In this document: positions 55,310-64,000 of the stretch, piece after piece | Numbering within the stretch: position 1 is the first letter of the stretch | How the letters are laid out: each line of letters opens with the position of its first letter | NCBI GenBank assembly: GCA_019279435.1 | Contig: JAAALK010000082.1 | Coordinates: 16,769,116 to 16,833,115 of the forward strand | Source: Zizania palustris | Taxonomy: Eukaryota; Streptophyta; Magnoliopsida; Poales; Poaceae | Direction: 5' to 3' | Length of the DNA: 64,000 nt | The notes under the pieces: generated by a model | The model's database searches: none | What the model saw: the letters and a program-made list of their open reading frames with translations, nothing else | What the model was told of the DNA's origin: nothing | Made by a program: the position numbers and the translations under genes

Positions 55310-55640
55310 GGCGTGGTGTGAGTTGTCGTTATGAAATTGTTAATTAACTTGAACTTGTCACCATGAACGTGAACTTGAACTTGTGATATCAATTTGAACT
55401 TGTATTTGTGACGTGAACATGAATTTGTGATGTGATCGTGAATTTTGTGATGTGAATGTGATTTTTGTGATGTGTATGTGATTTCTGTGATGTGAGTGAA
55501 ATTGTGATTCATATAGTGATTGAATGTGAATATCTGTTATTGAATGTGAATTTTGGGGCAAATTTTGTGACTAAATGTGAATTTGTGATGAATTTTGTGA
55601 TTGAATGTGTTTTTTTGATGAAATATGCATTAAATAAATG
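55310..55640 (+). repeat. Degenerate TGTGA-rich stretch downstream of the K gene
   Basis: Irregular repeats of about 20-25 bases built from TGTGATGTGAATGTGAATTTG words. The reverse-complement counterpart is found at the same place, downstream of the gene, in element H (31080-31350), so it is a shared element feature. No ORF worth calling. Confidence 0.7.
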
Positions 55641-55654
55641 AAAAAAATAAAAAA

Positions 55655-56158
55655 AATTGCCGAGTGTTGCACTCGGCAAAGCCACCTAAAATGCACAGAA
55701 ACGGGCCACGTGGCACATTTCTGTGCATTCTGGGGAGGCTTTGCCGAGTGCCTCCACGTGGCACTCGGCAAACCCCCTTCGCCGAGTGCCACGTGGGGCA
55801 CTCGGCAAAGCCTGCCAGTGCCACGTACCCCCCCGACCCCTCTTCGCCGAGTGCCCCACGTGGCAATCGGCAAACCCCCTTCACCGAGTGCCACGTGGGG
55901 CACTCGGCAAACCCCCGTTAACGGCCCCCCCGACCGTTAGCCGTCCATGTTTGCCGAGTGCTACGCGTGGCACTCGGCGAAGTCTATATTGCACTCGGCA
56001 AAGACTTCGCCGAGTGCCCAATAAAAAGCACTCGGCAAACCCCCACGTCGCCGATAAGGCTTGTGCCGAGTGTGGCACTCGGTGAAGCCTTTGCCGAGTA
56101 CAAAAGAGGCTTCGCCGAGTGCCCTAGGCACTCGGCAAACAAGCACAGTCCCGTAGTA
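55655..56158. repeat. Subterminal repeat array and 3' terminal inverted repeat of element K
   Basis: About twenty copies of TTTGCCGAGTGCC or its inverse GGCACTCGGCAAA, mostly as facing pairs separated by CACGTGG-like spacers. Each pair can form a hairpin. The array ends with AGCACAGTCCCGTAGTA at 56142-56158. Transposase_24/TnpA-type proteins are thought to bind such repeats. Confidence 0.88.
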
Positions 56159-57499
56159 TTTCCATCTTTCAAGGTTTTCATTTTATGTGTCACAATTTTA
56201 CGGTTATGTTTGTTTGACTAGGTTTATGATATATTTTCTCTCAATTCAATATTACGAAGGATTGTGAATCGCTAAACCTCGGCGATAGACCTGAGAAACT
56301 TATCGTGACCGAGATTGCCATGTCACCTATACCTATTTGTCCTTCTGTTTTTTGTTGCTGGTGGAAGAATAAGGTCTGATCTTTAGTTTTTAATATCTTA
56401 GACATACTCATGACGTCAAATGGTGATTTAGCACAGCTACATGCCCTTGTAATGCCATGAATTGTCTTTCTTCTCACAGCAATGAAGATAGCATTATCGT
56501 CATATTGAAGAGTATTGCTAATACAAATTCCTTCCTTAAGGAGACCCTTCAAAATGGTGGCCAGTTCATGAAGTGTTTTGTAAGATGCTTGCAGAATTTC
56601 ATTTGTTTCTTTTTAATTAATGTTGTTTTTTTTCTCTTTGTGGAACTACTATATTTTTAGAATTCCTTTTGGGCTGCATTCTAGAAACTAAATTGTCCTA
56701 TATGTTAATGTAATACCCAAATTAATAGCTATGAATTATTATATTGGTTATAATGTAGTATTTTCAATCACAACTTTCCATGGATATGTAGCCATGCAGG
56801 ATGCCTATGTGGGCTGGTGCTTTATCATGTTGATAAATGTTTATTTCTATCTATCTAACTAAAAATTTAACTCATTAAACTACTATTTCAAGAAAAAAGT
56901 ACCGATCATATGGAGAAACAAGAACATATTAGAGCCATGGAAATGAAGTTTTGCTATAGGAGCTCTTTCGGTGCAAACAAAATATTACAGTCTCACAATT
57001 TGCATTCTAACCATCTCCAATTTGATAACTTATATGACAGGTCTTCATTTACTCTCTTGTGTTCATATCTTGGCGATGCAATGGAAAACATCAATTTGCC
57101 AATACCTGTTGTGATTAAGGTAAGATATTTCATACATAGAAACTTTGCAAGCATCAAATTGGTTCACCAGGCTTGTGATGTCAATGTCACAACATAGCAA
57201 ATCTCTACTTAAAAAGACCGAGTTGACGGTGAAGCTATGCCTCATGGACAAGCAGCTGCAGATATGGTTTCGCGCGCTATCGACATTTGAAGGACCGTAG
57301 CCATTGCAAAATCGATAGCAGCTAGAGGAGGAGGATAAATGGTTATAGCGCCACCTCCTATGCTACCACCATCACGACCACACATCGATCTAACTGTAGG
57401 CGCTGCTAGGATGTATGGCGAGCGGACCACCCTACTCCTATAGAGGACCTGTCTGTTGGGCTAATCTTGACTTATTCATCTAGCATGCGCGCGTGTGTT
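56159..57499. other. Unassigned sequence between K and element I
   Basis: AT-rich with no supported gene. A minus-strand stretch at 56552-56241 translates to GLLKEGICISNTLQYDDNAIF, loosely like the RT box (LQYADDTI) of plant LINEs, but flanking RT motifs are missing. An Ala/Gly-rich minus-strand ORF (57242-57430) is probably chance. I cannot name the origin. Confidence 0.5.
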
Positions 57500-58463
57500 C
57501 ACTACTACAAAGCGACACTGTAGCGGCGGACAAAATCGACCTATAGTGGCGGGCATCCAGTCCGCCACTGCTCTAACGCCACTGCTATCGCTGGTTAGCA
57601 GTGGCGGTCAGAGCGCCCGTCGTTGGACGAGTACATCCAGGAACTGTGCTCCATCTAAAACATATATTATTTGAAAAAATATTAATAAAATCATTATTGT
57701 TAATTTTAGTAATTTACAAATTGAAAATATATTGATTTATTATCGCTCATAACAACATTAATTAAAAATCCTCAATGCTTTAATTAAAACTACTTATTAA
57801 GCAGAAAAAATTATTAAATAAATTAACTATATTGGTTTCTCTCTCTCCAAACAACATAACTCTAGATCTATAATCATAAATCAAATTAAAAAAGAGATTA
57901 AAATGACGTAAATCAATATACAAGTGATGAATAATTGTGAGGAGGGTCATATTTGTTCATTTGGGAGAAGGTAACACTGTAAATGGAAGATTATTTGAAA
58001 ATTTCTATTCACAAACCCTAAATTAGAAAAACGCTAATAACTCATTGTATACATGATTAAATACAAAATAAATGTGAGATTCGGCATGGATTTACCTCCT
58101 AGAATGAAATCCTTCAAAAGAAACGAAAACAAAGCCTCTCCCCTCTTTATCTAGATTTTTGTCGTCATTGTACGGACAAAATTAAATGCGAACTCCAGTA
58201 GAGCTCGGGGAGGAAGAAGCTGCGCATTTATAGCTAGAATAGTAGTGGCGGTCGCAAGTGATGTCATCATTACTTTAGTGGCGGCCATCTTAGCAGCGGC
58301 GGGCAGCACCAGCGCCCGCCACTGCTATTGGTAAATTAGTGGCGGTCCGGGCTGACGTCAGCACCGACCGCCACTACTTTACCAACAATAGTGGCGGGCA
58401 TCTAATGGCCCGCCACTACAGTGGTTTTGCCCAACGCCACTACAGTGACGGTTTGTAGTAGTG
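57500..58463. mobile_element. Element I: non-autonomous CACTA-type element (964 bp)
   Basis: Ends CACTACTACAAA (57500) and TTTGTAGTAGTG (58463), exact inverse repeats of 12 bases. Flanked by the 3-bp duplication GTT (57497-57499, 58464-58466). Subterminal copies of GTGGCGG/CCGCCAC (TAGTGGCGG, CCCGCCACTAC) occur near both ends. The middle (57640-58250) is AT-rich and has no ORF. The flanks rejoin as GTGTGTTGCATATG, a GT-rich run. Confidence 0.9.
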
Positions 58464-59728
58464 GTTGCATATGTGTGCGTGTGTTGCATATGTGTGTGCG
58501 TTGAGTTGCATGTGTTTGCATGAGGGAGAGGCCATTAGCACGGAAAAGGCGGCCGCGTCATGCGCTGTGGAACGAGAGGTTCTTGCATGGCGACGTGCGT
58601 CGTGCGTGAGTTTGTGCTCATGCGTGTGTGCCCCGGCTATAAAATGCCATGTACTGCTCCATTGTAAGTTGAGCCAAGTTGCAAGAAATACAAAATAACG
58701 CTGGTGTTTGGTCGTCGGCGGCAGGGCGTTCGTCACCCAGCGAGCTACCATGTTCTTGTGAGCGTTTGAGCGTTCCTCGGTTCCAACACTGTCTGGCTCT
58801 AGGTTTTTCCTAGGATTTCTGAACCATAGGTTGGGCGGAGATATTATGAGCCACGACAAGTTAAGTTGCCTCTATTGGCATCGTCGTATCTCACATGAGC
58901 TCAGCACCAGGTGATTGATTCTATGGAACAACTGATATGGGAGCCGCTTTGGGAGGATGGGCGTGTGCTTGATGTCGACTTTGATCTACTCCCCCTAGTT
59001 CATTTGGAGCACCCATTGATATGTGTAGTCTACCTTGATGCTTCCATCTTGCTCTTTATAATACTTATGTAAAATAATAATATGTGTTGTTATGATACAT
59101 ATATGATTCTAATAACTTCCAATCTGCTGATCTCTTTTTAAGTTTAAGATATTTATCATGCTACAATTTTTCATATTACATGGTCATATTATTTTTATAT
59201 TTTAATTCTTAGATTAATTGTTGATTTGAGTAATTAAATCTAAAAGTTTCCGTGCTTAATCTCATTGTAATATCATCAATTTAGACAAGAGTGATTTGTT
59301 ATATTTTAATTTTTAACGTAGCATAAGCATGTACACACTACTATAATCTATATTTACAATAATCTAGTCCTCAAAACACAATGCCCCTCCTTACACGTGG
59401 GCCGTGGCATGCAGGATTGGTCATCAGAGGTGAGTTGGCTGGCTGGGCTCTAAAACAAAGACATCCGTGTTAAATTTAATTATGAAATATAGCCAGCTAT
59501 ATTTCAGATGTTAAGTTATATATTATTAGAGTCGGATCTAGGTACACCGAATGGGTCTATATATTATTGGAGATGGAAGGGTAAGTCAGATGGGTCTCAA
59601 GATATCGAATAAGTACATATTAGCACCTAAAGTTGCACAAAATATTTCCGTAGCTGAATGGAGAAGGTCTTCAGTTCGATCCATGGCATGCTGAAATCTA
59701 GGGTCTCTTTCCATCGGCTTTCGTTGTG
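58464..59728. other. Unassigned sequence between element I and a solo LTR
   Basis: Starts with TG-rich simple sequence (58464-58530), has a TATA-like GGCTATAAAATGCC near 58637, and is AT-rich from about 59030. Its right border CCATCGGCTTTCGTTGTG rejoins GCTAATGG...AAAAAGCCGACATGG across the solo LTR, a palindrome typical of CACTA subterminal repeats. No gene supported. Confidence 0.5.
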
Positions 59729-61374
59729 TGAGGAGCCATATTGAAGATCATGAGTCTCACGGGTCCAAAAGTGATGAGTGATTGTCAATGAAAGTCAACG
59801 AAAAGAGAGAAGACGAGACATGTCGGTTCTTGGGCCGTATGTGACTCAGGTACACGAGCGGCGAGTGACTACCGAGCAGAGGGACCACGTAGTCGGGCCA
59901 GACCAATCCGGGTACATGGACCAAGAACAACAAGGGATCCACCGGTCTGTTAATCAGGTTTGACCTAGGTAAACGGGCGGTGAGCGATTGTCTGGCTGAG
60001 GCAGCCGCGGAATCGGGCTGGCCCAATCTGGGTAGCTGGTGTGAAGACAACAAACGCTTTGTCGGTTTCGGCGTAAAACCAATGCATCTATCCAGACCAC
60101 CCATCGGAGATCCGACGGTCCTGAAGTGAAGTCGTAGCTGTTACAAAAGTTCCACATCATGACAAGCTATTTGTAGATAGGATTTTACTATTTTTCCTGT
60201 TGGGCCCGTAGTTTTATTTTTGCGTTTGTGTGTAATTTACCCTAGGGGTAAATGTGTCTTTTCTACTTTTTGAACTGTCTATAAATAGGACCCCAATCCC
60301 CCTAGGGTTTCCTAACTCACTTGAAATCAAATCAGAGTTCACTTTACCAAAATTCTAGAAATTACTTTCTCATGTTCCTGTAGCGCCATCAGTGTGCTTT
60401 GTTGTTCCTACAGTGCCGCCGCAGTTTCTTGTTCCTCTGCAGAAATTGCACCATCGCTATCGCCATCTACCTCTGTTTTGGCAGCCATACGGGCTCTCTC
60501 TTTACGCATGTGAATTTCCGCCTAAGGTAGATGCGCCGATCGTTCTCGCACCAAGGCATCTCTAGCGAGCAGGCAAGAGCAGCAACAGTGTCTTCGCCGT
60601 GGTCGTCGACGCGTGGCCCCGATCTACTGTGCCTTATGTTGTTTTCTCCAACCGTTGCGCACAAATTTCCCTCTTGTTTTTCCCTCAGTTGGTTTTTCCC
60701 TGGCACTTGTGTAGGCTCTGGTTCTTTCCTTCCGTGAGCACTAGTCTGGTGTGTTGCTGCTTTGTGTTCTGTGCGTGGGGGCGTAGCTTCCTGGGAGGTG
60801 GAGGCATGCAGTGTTTGACGCAAGAAGAAGCTTTGTGCCATACTAGATTTTGCCACTGAATCACATCGAAAGGTTTTAGTTTTAAGACCACAATATTCTC
60901 TTATTTCTCGATATTCATGCACTGCATTTATTTTTGATAATTATCCTATGATTAATGCACTTGCTACAAATACTTTATATTTAAACTGCACTATGAATAT
61001 TCAGTGAATGATCTGTGAGCACATTTAATCATCTGTATTTATTTTATCTGTATAAATGCTCGAGTACTTAGCTGTTTGAAATGTTTGTGAGTTAGATTAT
61101 TTTTAATCTGCATTTAAGCACTTTGTTGGTGTCTTTTCAATTAGGATGTTGGTTGTTTATAGGCGAGATTATTTTTAGTACTTATGATTTCTCAGACTGT
61201 CACATCACATCTTAATAGATAGGAGAATGATAGTGCTATTTCCATCTGTGTTTTTGGTCTGAGTTTTTTTGGTTAACTCTTAAGGTGCGTTGGGTGTTGG
61301 GAGAAGGTCATCGATTCAAAAGAATTTTTGACACGTCCATTCACCCCCCTCTGGTCGCTACTCTCGGTCCTACA
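59729..61374 (+). repeat. Solo LTR, Sirevirus-like, third copy (1646 bp)
   Basis: Starts TGAGGAGCCATATTGAA and ends TCACCCCCCTCTGGTCGCTA...GGTCCTACA, the same family ends as C and 44814-46822. Flanks TTGTG (59724-59728) and CTGTG (61375-61379) differ in one base, a plausible decayed TSD. TATA box CTATAAATAGGACC near 60280. ORFs inside are short and unsupported. Confidence 0.8.
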
Positions 61375-62430
61375 CTGTGGCTAATGGAAATTAAAAAAGC
61401 CGACATGGAAACCTAGTTTCCCTGCTCGCCCCCACGCGCCCTATACGTCTCTCCCACGCCGCCGTCGTGCGCCTGTGCCGCCTGTCCGTGCGCCTGCACC
61501 ACCGCCGCCCGCTCACGCGCTCGAGCCTGCCCGCCATCGCCCGGTGCCACTAGCCACCGCCGCCCGGTTGTCTCCTCTGCCCACAACATAACCGCGTCGA
61601 AGCCTGTCAGCGTCGCTACCCGACCATCTCGTCTCCGCCCGCCCGTCACCTCCTCGCTTGCCCGTCGTCAAATCCAAAGTATTCAATTCGCTATTTTCAG
61701 AATATTTTAAATTTATTAATGTTATTTTTGTGTTATTAGCAATGTTAATACTTTATAAATATTAATGTGTTATTATGTGATGATTTCATTAGGGTGACTA
61801 TTATGCTATTACAAATGTTCCTATATTAATGTTGTGCTTTTACATGTGTTTTGTATGCAATGTTCTTTATTTCATATGCATTATATATTGTGCTATTATA
61901 TATGCTATTAATTTTATTCTTATATTAATTTGTAGTTTGTCGATGATTTTATTAGGGTGATTAGTATTGCATATACTTCCTTATATATATTGTTTTCGTA
62001 TGCAATGATTTCATTAGTGATAAAAACGTAAGTAGTGTAATGAAACCTATGCATCACCCATTTCGGACCAACATGTCTCACACGTGTCATGCGTGTGAGA
62101 TGTGTAGGTCCAAAATTGTCCCTTTTTGGACAGCCTCGGAGTGGGTGACATAGCGTGGTATTTATGATGAGCCATGAATCCGAATGTGATTTTAGTATTA
62201 TAACCTTGTTGTTCTCCATTGCACCATTATCAAGCATGCAATTGGAGAACAACAGGGTTATGCTGCTGAAATTTGGTCTGAACTCATGACTCATCAAAAA
62301 TACCATGTTCTGTCGGTCACTCTTGGGTAGATTTAGGAAATATATTTTCCTATAGACATAGGGGTGTGGTATATAGAAATGTCTGGTACTTATGATGCAT
62401 TCTCAATTGAATGAATGTTTTGCCTCTAGA
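61375..62430. other. Leader/AT-rich region before the second TNP2 gene
   Basis: GC-rich CCGCCCG-type words at 61420-61670, then AT-rich sequence with a dispersed word GATGATTTCATTAGGGTGA at 61779, 61938 and (degenerate) 62004. It resembles the GC-rich leader plus AT-rich intron layout of H. Probably the 5' non-coding part of element J, but its terminus was not found. Confidence 0.4.
62137..62323. repeat. Long foldback (about 87-base arms, 12-base loop)
   Basis: Arm 62137-62222 and arm 62235-62323 are imperfect inverse copies. TGGTATTTATGATGAGCCATGA pairs with TCATGACTCATCAAAAATACCA, and TAACCTTGTTGTTCTCCATTGCA with TGCAATTGGAGAACAACAGGGTTA (shown here as separate parts of each arm). No CDS overlaps it in a supported frame. 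Could be a MITE-like foldback, a small-RNA precursor or part of the J 5' region. Confidence 0.8.
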
Positions 62431-64000
62431 ATGGCTGAGAACCGACGGTGAATGTATAGTTGTTGGAATAAAAGTGGAGATCACTCGAAGGAGTGGATGA
62501 TCAACACTAAAAAAATTATTAACCATGCATTTGTTTTGACAAAGGAAAGTGGCGTGAGGTGCCCATGCATGAAGTGCATAAATTCTCTTTGGCAAGACAA
62601 GAGAACGTTGTCACTGTACATTTGCAAGTATGGTTTTTTGCTAGGTTATGAAGTATGGGTGCACCATAGTGAGACAATTCATGAAAAATGATATTAATAG
62701 CGGAAGAAGATGATAGCACGACTGACGATAGGATGGATGAGATGCTTGATGCTATATGACCAGAGTTTGAAATAAACCCGGAGGATCCTCCTACACCGGA
62801 GGTTCAAAAGCTTTTTGACATCCTTAGAGCTTCAAAAGAGTCGTTTTATGAGCACACCACAGTAAGTGTCCTCGTTTTCATGACTCGGTTTATGGCCATT
62901 AAGTCGAAGTTTGCATTCTCCAATAATTGTTACAAGAAGCTCGTGAACCTGATCAGTGATGTTCTTCCTATGAACCATAAGATGTCAAAAGACATATACC
63001 AGTCAAAAAATGCTTTCTACTCTCGGTATGGAGTATGAGAAGATTGATGTGTGTCAAGATAACTACATGCTTTTCTAGAAAGAACACAAGAATGACATAT
63101 ATTGCTTAAAATGTGGTAAACTAAGGTTTGTAGAGGTCATAAATGAAGACGGTGAAAATGTGACAACAGATATTGCTCATAAGCAACTTCGTTACATGCC
63201 TCTTACACCTCGGGTGAAATGATTGTTTCTCTCAAAGAAAACCGCTAGGTATATGAGATGGCATAAGGAAGGTGTACATGAGAATGACCAAGTAATGGTG
63301 CACCCATCTGATGGTGAGGTATGAAAGGCTCTAGATGATTTTGACGCAGACTTCGCTAGGGATGCGAGGAATGTTCGCATCGGGTTGGCAACAGATGGAT
63401 TCATGCCTTTTAATGTAACCGCGTCATCGTACTCTTGTTGGTCTATCTTTGCTATTCCATACAACCTACCACCTTCATTTTGCATGAAATATGAATTTAT
63501 GTCCGTGTGTCTCATTATACCTGGTCTAGAGCATCCTGGAACATGCCCCAACATGATGTTGAAGCCCTTAATTGAAGAGTTGAAACAATTGTGGAAAGGA
63601 TTTGAAGCATATGACTATGACCAAAAGCAAAAAATTCAATCTTTGAGTTGTGTATCTGTGGTTGGTCCACGATTTTATGGCATACTATCATGGAAGGCTG
63701 ACATGTCTGATATGTGGTAAGGACATAGATTGTTTCCGTCTTAACTTTGGGGGGGATTTGTTACTTTGATTGTCATATATGCTTTTTGCCCATGAATCAC
63801 CCATTTAAGTTGCAGAGGAACATTTTCAAGAAAGACAATGTTGTCATAAAGGGACCGCCAAGACGTTTAAGCGGTCTAGATATCGTTGATATGCTGAATG
63901 AGTTGGTCCTTAATGAAAATAGGGATGAATTTATAGGATTCGGAACCGAACATAACTGGACCCACATATGTGCCTTATGGGAACTATCGTATGTCAAATC
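62430..64000 (+). pseudogene. Element J: decayed TNP2-type CACTA transposase, 3' end outside window
   Basis: Starts near 62431 (MAENRR, then TGA where relatives have Trp) with the transposase-associated domain (SKEWMINTKK, GVRCPCMKCIN, KYGFLLGYEVWVHH). The TNP2 region follows (MAIKSKFAFSNNCYKKLVN at 62890-62950, ATDGFMPFNVTASSYSCWS at 63385-63440, SVCLIIPGLEHPGTCP at 63500-63550). Compare IATDGFNPYGMTVAAYSCWP in K. Many stops and frameshifts, so it is much older than K. An apparent intron border CACAGTAAGTG at about 62860 breaks the reading. Runs off at 64000. Confidence 0.8.

Larger units (their letters stand above)
49800..56158 (+). mobile_element. Element K: CACTA (En/Spm) transposon, 5' end in gap
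   Basis: Two genes on the + strand: a TNP2-type transposase (49800-53081) and a spliced Transposase_24/TnpA-like gene (53185-55309). Then follow a TGTGAATTTG-rich stretch, a subterminal array of GCCGAGTG/CACTCGGC words (55655-56140) and a 3' end reading CAGTCCCGTAGTA (inverse TACTACGGGACTG; a CACTACGGGA TIR with one change). Few stops, so K was active fairly recently. 5' TIR and TSD cannot be checked. Confidence 0.88.

Noticed and set aside
56241..56552. Possible LINE reverse transcriptase box on the minus strand
   Set aside because: Only a weak LQYDDNAIF match to LQYADDTI; no upstream or downstream RT motifs found, so I list it only as unassigned.
58440..58859. 139-aa minus-strand ORF rich in His/Ala/Thr
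   Set aside because: Overlaps the end of element I and GT-rich simple sequence; no domain and no conservation seen.
59647..59690. tRNA-like box A/B motifs (TAGCTGAATGG, AGTTCGATCC), SINE candidate
   Set aside because: Box spacing is too short, no poly(A/T) tail or TSD; probably chance.
59757..60922. ORFs of 60-150 aa in the third LTR
   Set aside because: Inside the LTR; no domain, no agreement with the other LTR copies.

Overview
This window is plant nuclear DNA, almost certainly from a grass. It is packed with Ty3/gypsy elements of the Tat lineage (two RNase H domains and an antisense gene downstream of integrase), a Sirevirus-like Ty1/copia element and CACTA DNA transposons, and the ORFs belong to transposable elements rather than to host genes. 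The two runs of N (8373-9372, exactly 1000; 49700-49799, exactly 100) look like scaffold gaps. I see no host gene, rRNA, tRNA or CRISPR array that I can support, and species cannot be assigned from this alone.

From 1 to about 49.7 kb the window is one nest of insertions, which can be unpacked from LTR pairs, target-site duplications (TSDs) and reading frames that resume across insertions. Element G (Tat-like pol, + strand, 47792-49699) is cut by element E (- strand; gag 42611-44413, 5' LTR 44439-47791). E's gag is cut by element F (+ strand; gag at 1-637, gag/pol at 21534-26221, integrase tail at 40764-41174, 3' LTR 41261-42610). F holds two related Tat elements: A (638-21533, TSD GTAAC) in its gag and D (26222-40763, TSD CCAGT) in its integrase. 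A holds B (- strand, from 6077) and C (Ty1/copia Sirevirus, - strand, up to 16400), which run into the 1-kb gap from either side. D holds H, a 2.8-kb CACTA element (30698-33521, TSD CAC). E's LTR also holds a solo LTR of C's family (44814-46822).

From 49.8 to 56.16 kb lies K, a CACTA transposon with a TNP2-type transposase gene, a spliced second gene (Transposase_24/TnpA-like) and a dense subterminal repeat array ending in a TIR. Then come unassigned sequence, a 964-bp non-autonomous CACTA (57500-58463, TSD GTT), more unassigned sequence, a third Sirevirus-like solo LTR (59729-61374), a long foldback (62137-62323) and a decayed second TNP2 gene that runs off the window end.

How the parts work: in the Tat elements the sense strand carries one gag-protease-RT-RNaseH-aRNaseH-integrase frame, now full of nonsense codons. 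Between integrase and 3' LTR is a separate antisense gene with its own TATA box and GT-AG introns in matching positions in all available copies (A, D, and partly B). A 116-119 bp tandem repeat lies between the two convergent genes. At the U5/primer-binding-site junction of A and D, overlapping inverted repeats could form two mutually exclusive hairpins. These two points, the antisense gene and the U5/PBS hairpins, are the most interesting things here. The gene type is already known for the Tat lineage; the splice model, promoter and hairpin proposals are mine and untested.
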